In this document: positions 1 through 12,500 of the stretch, one piece after another
How positions within the stretch are numbered: the stretch's first letter is position 1
How the letters are laid out: each line of letters starts with the position of its first letter
Assembly: GCA_903813345.2 (NCBI GenBank)
Contig: CAIIXF020000002.1
Coordinates: 1-62,000, forward strand
DNA from: Owenia fusiformis
Lineage: Eukaryota; Annelida; Polychaeta; Sabellida; Oweniidae
DNA length: 62,000 nt
Reading direction: 5' to 3'
Notes under the pieces: model-generated
What the model was told of the DNA's origin: nothing
Seen by the model: only the letters and a program-made list of their open reading frames with translations
Databases searched by the model: none
Position numbers and translations under genes: made by a program

Positions 1-232
1 TTTATTTTAAATCCTATCTGTGTGACACGAACAATAATATTATAAACTGACTCGTAAATTTATTGATGTTGAAGCAACCCAGAGAATGCCAATTGGCTCC
101 CTTGACACCCGATGTCGTTAAAGAAACACAAATGATCTGCAATCACAATATATAACTCATCGAACTGATACTAGTAATATATGGCATCTAAGGTTGACCT
201 TTCCTAAATAAATCCAGGCGAATATGTATGGA

Positions 233-500
233 GTACCATCAGATATATTTAGTTATTGGTAAGACATCATTACAATCGTCTCCTTGATCAAAATTCATTA
301 CGGAATACCATCAGATATATTTAGTTCAAGTTATGACAATGACATGATTACAGTTGTGTCCTTGAGATATATTTAGTTCAAGTTATTGGTAAGACATCAT
401 TAGAATTGTGTCCTTGATCAAAATTCACTTTGGAATACCATAAGGTATATTTAGTTCAAGTTATGGCTATGACATGATTACAGTTGCGTCTATGATCAAT
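233..500. repeat. Imperfect direct repeat of about 125-135 bp, two copies
   Basis: CAGATATATTTAGTT, GGTAAGACATCATTA, CCTTGATCAAAATTCA and GACATGATTACAGTTG each recur in the same order in a second copy from about 365. It is non-coding. Confidence 0.7.
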
Positions 501-619
501 ATGGCCATGACTACCCTTTGCATTCGTTCGACTTCACTTCTTAAAAGAGAACTTCGTCTTTATCGTAGACGTATCGTAGACTCTGCGCACGGGTTTGTAG
601 TTGTTCTTGCTTATGATGT

Positions 620-870
620 TACTATCAAGTTATTTCTGTTGTTTATTGAGTTATTGCTGTTGTTTATCGGGTTATTTCTGTTGTTAAGCGAGTTATTTCT
701 GTTGTTTGTCGATTTATTTCTGTTATTTATCGAGTTATTTCTATTGTTAAGCGAGTTATTTCTGTTGTTGTTTATCGAGTTATTTCTGTTGTTAAGCGAG
801 TTATTTCTGTTGTTAAGTGAGTTATATCTGTTGTTAAGCGAGTTATTTCTGTTGTTTAGCGATTTGTATT
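620..870. repeat. Minisatellite of 21-24 bp unit
   Basis: The repeated unit is GAGTTATTTCTGTTGTTTATC or GAGTTATTTCTGTTGTTAAGC, with 11-12 imperfect copies. The hydrophobic Leu/Phe-rich frame at 474-893 is the translation of this array and is not a credible protein. Confidence 0.9.
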
Positions 871-1420
871 CAAGTTCCCTCGTTCTACAGTGAAAAATGA
901 TGATCGTCTGAAGTTAATAAAGTTAATAACTATTTCTAAACAAAGAATTGTTGTTCGAATATTTGATTTAAGGCAGAATAAGATATATAGGGGGTGACAA
1001 ATTTGCACGAAAAGTGTACAATTGACCTACCAATCTATGCCCTAAAATCGCAAATACACTATCACGAAAAGGTCTGCAATATCCTCCGAAATAGGTGAAG
1101 TTATTAAGGGTTCAAAAAGAGAGGTAAAATATTCCACACACGGTATTTCGTTAGCTTGCTCGCTAGATCTGATCCTGGCTTTACTATATTTTCTTTAAAG
1201 ACGAACATTGTTTAAAAGGTTACTCAAGTTTTCCCACTAAATTGCCAGACAGACTAGATAGAAACATCTATTCACTTATTTACAATGCAATGTTCAAAGA
1301 AAACGAATTTCCTTTAATTAAATAACCCCATAGATATCTAGTATTTACAATGTAAATACTAAGAGTAATCTACTGTAATACGCTATTGCAATCGTCGAGA
1401 CTTTCCCAATTTGTACTGTG

Positions 1421-2110
1421 CTTCATGTATTATATTTACATATTGCAAAATAATTCATCACAAATGTATATAATATGTATAAATATAGAATAAAGAGTAT
1501 ATGTTTCATGTATTATATTAACATGTTGTAAAATGATTAATCACAAATGTATATAATATGTATAAATATAGAATAGAGAGTATATGTTTCATGTATTATA
1601 TTAACATGTTGTATAATGATTAATCACAAATGTATATAATATGTATAAATATAGAATAGAGAGTATATGTTTCATGTATTATATTAACATATTGTAAAAT
1701 GATTAATCACAAATGTATATAATATGTATAAATATAGAATAGAGAGTACAGGTATATGTTTCATGTATTATATTAACATGTTGTAAAATGATTAATCACA
1801 AAATGTATATAATATGTATAAATATAGAATAGAGAGTATATGTTTCATGTATTATATTAACATGTTGTAAAATGATTAATCACAAATGTATATAATATGT
1901 ATAAATATAGAATGGGGGTATATGTTTCATGTATTATATTAACATGTTGTAAGATATTTAAACACAAATGTATATAATATGTAAAAATATAGAATAGAGA
2001 GTATATGTTTCATGTATTATATTAACATGTTGTAAAATGATTAATCACAAATGTATATAATATGTATAAATATAGAATAGAGAGTATATGTTTCATGTAT
2101 TATATTAACA
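1421..2110. repeat. 83-bp tandem array, about 8 copies
   Basis: The unit starts TTTCATGTATTATATTAACA and carries ACAAATGTATATAATATG. Unit starts are at 1504, 1587, 1670, 1759, 1843, 1925, 2008 and 2091, so the period is 83 with one 6-bp insertion and small indels. Degenerate units flank both sides (from 1421 and to about 2160). Confidence 0.95.
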
Positions 2111-2339
2111 TAGTTGCATCATAATTTTTCACACACGTATATAATATGTAAGAATACAGAAAATATATGTCAACTTTTTGTCATGTATTGTAACTATGTC
2201 CCGTGCGGTTTGATATGTGCCCACAAATGTAATGTCCTTCGCAGTTATACATGCCAGTACAACAAATATATAATTTACAATTCTTTTGTGCTGTACCATA
2301 AGTGTAAAACAATTATGTCTTGTGGTGTACAATATTGAA

Positions 2340-4600
2340 CACACATGTAATGCAATTATTGTCCATACAGTAGGTTATAATAGCCAACAAAAATGGTTCG
2401 ATTTAACAATTCTAACGCAATCAGAGTATTAATGCATTTACTGTTAAATGAATTATCTTGCATTGTGTGCCGTTTGTCCGTTTAGCCCGATAATCTCGCT
2501 AATGCTTACAGTTCCATTTTCTTGCTCATTAGGAGAAGAGCTTTGTGCGTGTCTTAGAGAAAGTATAAATCTTTGTACATTATTTATAACTTGACAATTT
2601 GTTTTAATGATTAGCGAAGGGGAAATCGGTTCAAGTCGCTTCTTCTAATGAAATATGATCTTCGAATGGTATGTGTCTTATTTGGTCTTCCTTTGGTGCT
2701 GTTTTGGTTAGGGAAATCAAGTAGCTTTAGCTTAGTGTAGGTACGACAGATATGTTTCAAACAAAATTTAAAAAACAATGCGAGTTAACCTTATATAGAC
2801 TCGTCCAAGCTAGCAATCTGACAAGAAACAAAACGTAGTTCAATGACTCCTATCCAAAGTGTTGAACATTTGAACTTGCATAATGGCATTCCAATTGTTT
2901 TTAATACAATATAACTTTCAGCATTTTAAACACAATTCTAATAGGCAATGATATGTCGAGCTGTTTTTTATTAGAAAAGCTGGATCAACCAATCTTGCTT
3001 GTTGAAAAAGAGAAGATATGCGAAATCAAGCCCTTTCAAAATGGTGATATATCTTAGATAAACCTGAATATATCAAATCATTAAGTCAAACCATTACGCT
3101 AAATAAAGCGACTTTGATGGAAAGCACATATTCATTAAGGTTAATCATGGGTCAAACACTAATCCATTAAGAGCTAATTATTAACAAATTACGCATCAAT
3201 TGGTTTCCATATTTTCTCTGGGTGGAGTATTTGAGCTTTCCATACGTCAGATAATTCACAGTTAGATATTCTGAGGCTAATAAGTGAAATTGGGCAGATA
3301 CCCGCTGCAGAATTGTTCGTGGCATTACATTTTCAAACTATGGATTGGCTAAATTCAGTGAACCAACAAGGATAAGACTTAAGCTGAGTTGAACTGGAAA
3401 AATATAATGGCATAAAACTTCAAGAAGTGAATAAGATCTTTGATATTCTTCGGGAAATAAAACAATCAACATGAGTAAATCATACATTTTGGGCGGGTTG
3501 TGCATTAGCACATCATTCGGATGAGCCCCCATAGCTTATGACTTAATAATGCTAATAGGCTTGATTTCTGGTTTCACTTATTGACCAGACAGTCTACCTG
3601 GCGTAAAGTTTTCTTTAACATTTTCATTACTTTTATATTTTGATATAGCTCGTGTACATGATGTGTATTTGCTGAATGGTATTGAATTGTGTTAGTATTG
3701 TATACCATTACATTGCACTGCATTATATTGTATAATTGTACATAATAGATTGGTATTGTATCGTCTTGCATTGATTTGTATTATTACATCACAAGTATAA
3801 CGTTTTTCATAATTGACCTTTTGAAAACAAGTTGGTAGTCCCTGTGACTGAATGCAGTTTGTTGTATGTTTTTATTTGGACAAATATCATTAATTTTGAG
3901 GTATTTAAAAGAGGTACTTTTAAAGCAAATTTGATGAAGCACACATGATATGATAAGTCCTTTTGTAAAGTAAATTGTAATGTTCAAAGGTACTTAGCAG
4001 AAAGAGACAAAACAGTAATTAAAAAACATGCTGAATTTTTAAATTATTTTGATATAACATAGTTCTGTTTTGACTTTCAGTCAGTTTCACTAATTTCACA
4101 TATCATTAACATGGCCGGGGGAATAATTGGCATAGTCAGAATGTCCCCAACCATGATTTAGTAGCTTTTTCAGAGTCTAAAAATGTTTTTTTTTCATTTT
4201 TCCATTCATTTCTAGAAATGAATTCCGATTTTAAAAGCTTCTATTATTTGAAGCAATATATTGGATACCTTTTTCTGGACTACTGCTTCGAAAGGAATTC
4301 AGGACAAACAGCTTACCTATTTTGGATTCATTCTCATCAATTGTATAATTGCAAATAATTTACCAATCACGTAATGGCTACCAAGGTCAAGATCGTGTGA
4401 GAATTTGAAACACCAAATACGATCGATCGTATAAGAATTTGTAACATCAGATACGATCGACCCTTCCGAAGCTTAGTGTATGAATTAACCCTTGGGAATC
4501 GTTTTGAATAGGCATGATTATTTTAAAATTGATCTCGTTTATGCCCTTTCAGTGTAATTATTCCAGTTGTATAACAATTATTTGGAAACCTATATCATTA
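2340..4600. other. No gene seen
   Basis: AT-rich sequence with stop codons in all frames. The short open frames at 3338-3987 have no family features. Confidence 0.6.
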
Positions 4601-4604
4601 TATA

Positions 4605-4750
4605 TAAGTCGCATCAGAATATACAATAACTACGTGTTTTGTGCAAACAATGAACGATAGTACTATCTACATGCATGGTACAAGGTGTCAGAATATACAA
4701 TATCTGCATGTATCGGGTCAGAATGTACAATATCTACGTATACGGTGTCA
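4605..4750. repeat. Short tandem array of about 36-55 bp just outside the left element end
   Basis: CAGAATATACAATA or CAGAATGTACAATA followed by TCTACGT-like sequence recurs three or four times. It ends about 50 bp before the left terminus of the giant element. Confidence 0.6.
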
Positions 4751-4796
4751 TAACTAAGAATTAACATGATCATCCCAAAAGATTGCGCAAGATTAC

Positions 4797-4800
4797 CATT
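4797..4800. other. Candidate target-site duplication CATT, left copy
   Basis: CATT lies immediately left of the left terminus and again immediately right of the right terminus, in the same orientation. Four bases can match by chance (about 1 in 256), so this supports the insertion model but does not prove it. Confidence 0.55.
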
Positions 4801-5600
4801 AAGTCCTGACTATTTAATAAAGGAAAAAACCACCTGTTCCTTTTATTTCAGTCAAAAAATGAAAAAATACCATTGTAAAATGTACTTTTAGAAATGATTT
4901 GCTTTATTTCAAATAGACAATTTGTAAATTGTACAACTACATTTACTTTATATCCGTACATCAGTATTAATATTTAAGCTTTTGCTGCCAATATAAGCTA
5001 AACAATCTATCAAAAATTTAATTTGTCGAGTATAGAAATTTCTATACGAGAAAAATGGCTGAATGTACAGACATTTCTATATCAGACTTAAAATGTCCCT
5101 ATAGAAATTTCTATAAGAAACAAGCTGCCCATTCGTATAGAAATTTCTATACTAGAGAAACGGATGCATGTGAAGAAAATATATTATGTCCGATAACTGT
5201 GCATGTTCGTATAGAAATTTCTATACGCGGCAAGCACTGTATAAATATTTCTACAGCAAACCCGATAACTACCCGCATAGAAATTTCTATACAGACAGTA
5301 TAGAAATTTCTATAGCTTATCCGATAACTGTCTGTATAGAAATTTCTATACGAGGCAAGTCAACAATGTATATAGAGATATCTATATTGGGGATATGTCT
5401 GCCTGTATGGAAATTTCTATAGCATACTCGATAACTGTCCGTATAGAAATTTCTATACGAGGCAGGTTTACAATGTATGTAGAGATACATGTATCTATAT
5501 TGGGGATATGTCTGCCTGTATAGAAATTTCTATAGGATACTTGATAACTGTCCGTATAGAAATTTCTATATGAAGCAAGGTTACATAGAAATACAAATTA
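4801..5600 (+). repeat. Left terminal inverted repeat of the giant element
   Basis: The outer 230 bp (4801-5030) are unique-looking AT-rich sequence. They match the reverse complement of 35570-35798 with scattered substitutions and small indels. The inner part (5031-5570) is an array of palindromes. The two ends share motifs in the same order inward: GTCCTGACTATTTAATAA, TTCCTTTTATTTCAGTCAAA, TTGCTGCCAATA, then the first palindrome. The match fades near 5580-5600. Confidence 0.82.
5031..5570. repeat. Array of 16-bp palindromes TATAGAAATTTCTATA (left end)
   Basis: Exact copies begin at 5031, 5100, 5136, 5210, 5299, 5335, 5442, 5519 and 5555. One-mismatch versions lie at about 5276 and 5406. 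Several copies extend to the 20-mer CGTATAGAAATTTCTATACG. Copies often come in pairs exactly 36 bp apart (5100/5136, 5299/5335, 5406/5442, 5519/5555). A second palindrome type (TAGATATCTA-like) lies between some pairs. The short reading frames here are by-products of the repeat. Confidence 0.93.
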
Positions 5601-5703
5601 CATACAAACAAATTACATAGAAATATATTTACAAGAGAAATGGCTACCTGTATATGGATTTCTATAGAAGACTTGGTGACAAGACAGCCACGGGTAATAA
5701 TAA

Positions 5704-5843
5704 TGCCTTGGTCACATTTGCCCCGAATTTTACTACGGCGCCCGGCCGATTGAGTATTATGTTCAAAATTAAATAAAATTGTAAACAAAATACTCAATTG
5801 GCCGGGCGCCGACCGATGGATTGGAGCAAATGTGACCACGGCA
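5704..5843. mobile_element. PIF/Harbinger-type hairpin MITE, 140 bp
   Basis: The element has long inverted arms beginning TGCCTTGGTCACATTTGC on the left and TGCCGTGGTCACATTTGC on the right. The inner arms CGGCGCCCGGCC...GATTGAGTATT are also complementary, leaving a short AT-rich loop. It is flanked by direct TAA (5701-5703 and 5844-5846), the usual 3-bp target duplication of this superfamily. It sits just inside the left end of the giant element. Confidence 0.82.
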
Positions 5844-6521
5844 TAAGAACAAAAATATCTATCCTTACAAGTATAAAAGAGCTCCAATGATTTCTTAATT
5901 ATAAACATGTACATTAGACAAAATGGCGGTCTGTGTAAATCTGTATGTTGTTACAAATCACAACCATAGTACTATAATTATAGGTTGCCTCTTTCAGAAA
6001 AAGAGCAGAAATAGAAACAGGTTTTTACTTTTACAGAAGGACTGTCTTCATAGAAATATCCACATGATACAAGAATGTGATCCGTAAAGAAATGCCTATA
6101 TTGGTTGAAATACTTGTAGTAACCATGGATATTCTTCATAAGATTATCTTAAAACATTTTTCAATAATGACAATAACAATGGAAACAACGATGCATCTCG
6201 CATTCATGCTGCATTTACCTACTGTTACCATTCTTATAGCTTATAATTAATTTCACTATATTATATCCAAAATGAACAATTAATGTCATGTTGATATTTT
6301 CAAGAAATAAAAATTGACAAGTTATTTTACACTTTATAACTACTACACTAGATTAACCAAGTCGTTTTTGCCTTAGAATGATCAATGTTCACAATGACCA
6401 AATCAGTTATAAATATAACTTCTAACAAATGCAGTATGCGCAGAGTTACATGATTTAAAATTGGTCATTTATATGATCCCACTACGCAAAATAGCGGCCT
6501 ATCGTCACTTCCAATATCCTG

Positions 6522-9500
6522 TTAGAAAACTGGTATATTACAACGAGATATGCGCATCATATCACAATGATGTGGAATGTTGCAATATTCTTGCACTGCT
6601 TTCAGAGAAATAGACTGATTGATATGCTCTCGAATGTATGCTTTCAATATTGCAAGATAGAGTACATAAATCAGATTTATGTATTGATATAGGAAAATGA
6701 AGTAAAAAATTAGATCAATATAAATCTGGAGATTGATAATAAAAAGTATCCAAATGTCCTTTGTTAGATCATATGGTATAAACTGTCCCCAGGGATGAAA
6801 ATGAAAGCTGTCAGGTCTGCAGCGATTCACTGAAAAATGAGGAAAAAGAATAATTAGAACGAATAGCTTCAGCAAGTGCATGGGTGTGAGGGGCTCCCTT
6901 TGCAACTTGTTATAGTATATTGGGAAATGCAATTCTTCATCAATTTAAAAAACATTGGAGTGAATTCAATGATTCTGACCATTATTTTTATAATAACATG
7001 TCTGTAACAATTTAAATTGACAATACAGAATTAATATTATGAAATTAATGTTAGCTTTAAAGCTCTTGATAAGTAGTCTTCATAATCATGTTATCAAGTA
7101 ATATGAAGTTTACCAATTTTCTGCCTCAACTTTGTCTTTTTTCTTTTCCCTTTCACATTTTCCTCAGAACAGGGCGGCCTTTTATTATCTTTTTTCTGAA
7201 CTTCACCTAAAAAAACATGCAATTTTTTTATTGATTAAATGTTTATTTTGACAACTCACACATTGTATCGAATATATTTGTTTCTTTATGCACTGAATCC
7301 TCGACAAAGTTCGTTGAAATGCATTCATTTATTGACTGATGCTATATTTGAAGTTGTTTTAATTTGTACTCATCACGTGACAAATCCAATTGAAAGAGAA
7401 TTTTTTTTACTTTTATTGATACTGTTGGTCTGCTTTGCAACTGTTTTGCTTTGTCCCACTCTTCCAAGAGATTGCTTCTTTCTTTTGGCAGGTTTGTCTG
7501 GAAGCATGATTGCAACCATGATTATGCAATTCAAATTATTTAATTAATATGCAAAACAAAAACAAACCCTTGCACATTGAAATATCATGCCAAGTTCTCA
7601 TTTTGATTAACCTTCAAATGGTTAGGACGATATCTATACAGCCACAAGGACCCTAATCCCTTATGAGTATAAGTGTCTATATTGTAAGAACGTGCATTTT
7701 TTTATTCATAATGGATCGATGTGCACCTGGTGTTTCATATATGTGCAACCCCTCTAAACGCTTACATGTAACATTGCCAGCATGATACATACAATTTCTT
7801 ATGAAAAGTTATATAAGAAAAAACACAGAAAGATACATGGTATCGAAGTATGTGGGTATGAGGTAATATTTATGGACCCTGTTCAGTAATCTTTTAATTT
7901 TGTCCGTTTCCCATACAAGTGATAACGCTTAAAGGTTTGAACTCTGCCATGGTGACAACTGTTACCCACAAACGTTGATACATTGTCTTATTTAACAAAT
8001 GATAACCGGATAGACGTGGCGATGCTACACACATGGTTTCAGAGGGGCTACTAAAATACCCTGTATTAATGAGAATACTCAAACTGCTGGGATTAATCAT
8101 TTTTGTTAATACGCTGTCTAAGCAAAATAACAAGTTCTTAGCAAATGATTAAGTATCAAAGTATTACATCTGTTACTCGGGATCTGAAATTTGGTAAGGT
8201 AAATTTAGAACAGATTTGAATACATAAGAGGAATCAATCTTTCGAAATATTTGATTTTAACATTTTCAAATGAAAACAAATATGAATTATTCTTTCTTTA
8301 AAGTTACGTGATGCAGTTATACCTCCTACGTGATAGGTTACAATCACGTGTTATAGAGAATCACAAAATACTTTTGAAATAGATGATGTATTGATTTAAT
8401 ATACCTGTTCCTTGTGGTTTGTCTGCCTTTCTTTTAGCAGCTTTTTTAGCAGTCTTTTTACCCACCACAATCTAAAAAGAAAGTCCATGGTATAAATCAG
8501 ATGACAATAAACGGGTTCCAACAATCATTACATCATGTAACCTAGTATGGAAAGATTTGACTTTAAGGAAGATGTGTTGAATGAGATGAAATAAGAAATG
8601 TTTTATGGCAGAAAAAGTTTAAACCATGTTCTCATTATGTCAGATATTATTCTGTCGGCAGACAAAATAATCATCAAAATTATCATATTCAAATTTACAT
8701 TACACAGGTATACAAATGAAGGTTATTAAATGGGAGGTTTAGGATACAAGGTTACCCCGGTATAAATTGAGTAGGAGAATACAATATATTTACCCTCTGG
8801 ATCGAGGGTAGATTTATTTATTTTCCCAGACATATCAAAAACCGAGCTCTAAGTAACTGATTTTTCCGTATATGTACATTTATTTCATACTTGAACGTGT
8901 TATAAATACATAAAGCAGCTTTGTAAACACTTATATTTTCATCAGCGGGTAGATATAGCTATACGTCCCCCTTTGAGCGGGCATATATATTTCATCTGCC
9001 CGCTGACGTCAAAATCGCCGTTCGCATATTGCTTCATTTTTGTAACATTCGCATAATGAATGTAAACAATAATGGAGAAATGCAGACAATCGCGATCTGC
9101 TTGATGGTTTATAGAAGAGAATGGGCGTACTTATCCCTGTTAAACAAAGATTTGAGAAAATTAACTTGGATGGATATCTGACCCGGCCACTGCCAAGAAA
9201 ACAAAACTGGACATGGCTATTCTAAAATAATCTTTACGGTTGGATGGACATTTTCTGAACTCCGGCCAATTTAACAACGTGGCCAATATTGGTATGAAAT
9301 AAACAGATCATCCTATAGTCGGTTCATGATATCGGGATAATCCCAATAGCCTGAATCTCATATACAGTACATTTGTTAATCTCTATATACATGTACATTA
9401 TATTTCTGCGTGTTATTCACATACGTACATTAAACAGTACTCCTGAATATAGTTAAAAACAACCTTTGTAATCACACCACTCACCGATGGTTGTTCTTGC

Positions 9501-12500
9501 TCCATTTCCAACATTCTGGCAATTTCGATGGGAATGGCTGAATCTATGTTGGTATCCTCCTCAGCTGACAGTTTTGGTAACCCATCAAGCATCCACTGTT
9601 TTTTGTTTCTCAGTAGATATTGGTTCACCAATTCATCTGATGCGAGAAGGGCTCGTACATGCTTAATATACTTCTGCCACCAGATATATTGCCTGCCGTC
9701 CCTTTGGTCACTGTATAGTGGTCGTAAAAATCTTTGGTTGCGTTCGATTCCATAAATATTCAATTTCTCGAAATTTGGTGTCTGTATGTCCGGTTCTCCC
9801 TGTGGAAGCGTTTTTAAAATTGAGGGTGCCTCAACCCATGGTTGAGTATGGAGCCCCTTATAAAGTAATTTCACGCCATTTGAAGTCTTAAAAAACTTAA
9901 AATGCAATGGTTTGGTGTGATGTTTTATTTCATCGAGGTGTGGTTCTATCCACTTACGGAAATCATAGACGACGTTTATTCTTTGCCCGTTCTTCAATAG
10001 CGAAAGAAGATCATCCATCGTCTCTGCCTCTTGCTGTCTGAGACCATCAGCAATCTTATGGAAATATGAGTCGATGTCCTCATGGGTGTGACCCACAATC
10101 AAAAATGATAGTTCAATCTACAAAGAAACCATGTGTTCACTGTTAAGAACATTACTTACGTAAGAGACAGGTAAGTGTGTACGAGCAACTGTTAGTTGTT
10201 GTTCTTTGAACGTGTTGTAATGGCGAGATAGATGTTGAGTAAAGATATCGATATTAGCATGTGTAATTTTCAAAACAATGACAATGAAAAAGAATTACGT
10301 GAAAATGAGTCACGTTTTTATCTACTGTTCAGGGATTGGAATTATTATTTCAACGAAACTCTAATATGCTGTAATTCAATAGATGCAGATGCAGAACATG
10401 CAATAAAATAAAAACTAAAAGCATGCAGTTGCAGTGACATAATTTTTGAGCGAGTTCTCAAATGCATAGTTTTACTGATTATCATCGGGGGAAATAGACA
10501 TCTTGATATTAAAGCTCTATGAAGCTGAGGATGGAAAATGAATGGAAATGAAATCTTTGGTAATCATTAGTTCGTTATTGAGTTAATTACCTCTTTAAAA
10601 ACGCCATTCCTAATAAGGAGTTCACAGAAACCAAGCATAAAGCGATTTTTGTTTTCCCTCCAACAGTTGTCAGCTTGGAGATAAAGGGTTGGTGGCAGTT
10701 TGTTACCCTAAAAATGAACAAAAATTCAATAACATAAAACGCTACTATATTAATCAGGAGGCCGTTTCTCGAAACTTTCGTTATTAACGAATAGTCATTT
10801 TAATTGTACAAAAATATTTTTTCCATTTCTCGAAAGTTAACGATTTGCGATGACGTCATGATTTCTAACGATTTATTTGTTATCCATGACTGATTTAACG
10901 AGAGGGTTAGGGGTCTCGTAATATAACGATGTTGTATCTTAACATATTATAAACCATTAAAACACATTTTTATATGCTGATTAAATAATATAATACTATC
11001 TTTATATAATATAGTTTCAGTTTTAAGTTTAAAATAGTTTTATTTTTGTGTCACTGATATTACGATATACAATGTAAAATACATAATATGCTTAACGAGC
11101 ACGACAACGAGGTGGTTCGAGAAACGGAATTTGCACATTTCGTAATCAACTCGTTAATTTCACGATTCGCTATTAACGATTTGTTAATAACGAAAAGTTT
11201 CGAGAAACGGCCTCCTGTCACGCCATCGTTATTTATAGTCTAGCTTGATGCCCTGTGCCACTAGACATTGATTTGATAAAAAGATAAGAAAAAGGCCACA
11301 GTCTTGAAGCAAGACCGAGTAGTTTATAAGAAAACATGTTTTCATTTCATTAATTGGTTCGGAAAACCTACATACCATTTTCGCAGCGATGGTCTGCAAC
11401 ACAAGGAGAATAACGTTGACTGATAGGTTGGAATCATGCGGGTATTCACAGGTGTCAATGAATGTCTTGAACAACCTATGCCCGTGAGATATTACACCAG
11501 TGATATGCGTCTTAAGCAGGTCTCCCTGTCCAACGGATTTAGCTTTAGAGCCTATAAGATGTGGAAGTGAAGTTTTGCCTGAAAAATATAAACAAATCAT
11601 GCGAATGCTAAATTCAGAGATATATCTTAATTGGAATCTGTTATTTGTATTACGACCCATTGTTACTTATATGCATCGGACAATAACAAATACCGTTACA
11701 CCTGTATGTTTGTTTAGGCGTCGATGACGCAAAGCAATATAGAGTATATTGCCCAGAAATGTATACTATTTTTAAACGTTAAAAATTCTTTTTAGCTTTC
11801 CGACAAGAATTTTAAATACGCGATACTTCCAACGAAAATGTTAGTTCTCGACTATAAGAAAAACTTGGACATTAGCATATACGAATGCAGCGGTAGATAA
11901 TGAAAAACACCTTCAATTAATTTACCTTGATCCATGCCGTCAAAAATAATAGATAGGTACTGTGTCGGTTCATTCCTCGATAGTTCCCGTTTGTTATAAT
12001 AATATTGCCTCTCCATCCTGTAAAATAAATATAAATCCTTAAAAGGATCAAAGCTTTTCTATGATCCCAGTTTTGTAATGTATATTTGGGCCTCGCCACA
12101 GGAAAACCAGTCTCATCAAAAAATTGAAATTGTGCTACAGAGCCAAAAATGTGCCAAAGATTAAGATGAAAACGTGCTAAACTCAAGTCCGTCATTTCTG
12201 TATCTGTAATGAAAAATTGTCAACACATAAGCCATGGCTCATTTGAAAGGTTTCGTTGTGCTTTTTAAGATAAACAAAAAACAAAGCATTGAAAAAATCT
12301 GTGATAAGACCCCTTTTCCTGTGGCCTGGATCATTAAGATTTATATAAAATATCATAATAATTATATCTTATCGTATTAAATATCATAGTTTTATATTAA
12401 ATCGTGTTGTTAAAACATAGATTAACGCTGTGGAGCATATGGATTTGGCCCATGGTATTAAGAAAATTAAGAATATGCGTTTACAATAGTTGAGTTTAAT

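Noticed and set aside
474-893. 139-codon Leu/Phe-rich membrane protein
   Set aside because: It is the translation of a 21-24 bp minisatellite.
5055-5422. Small IEISI-repeat proteins at the left end (and the similar frame at 34988-35452)
   Set aside because: The peptides are translations of the palindrome array; the same sequence reads on both strands.
5031-5570. CRISPR-like array
   Set aside because: Spacing between palindromes is irregular overall, the intervals are themselves repetitive, and the genome is eukaryotic.
8960-9005. GCGGGCA/TGCCCGC short inverted repeat as an element end
   Set aside because: The arms are only 7-8 bp and no larger structure or target duplication surrounds them.
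9413-9484. Extension of exon 8 of the DUF7869-type gene to the stop at 9413
   Set aside because: A consensus donor at 9484 and an in-phase Lys-rich exon at 8471-8405 give a better model; read-through could be an alternative 3' end.
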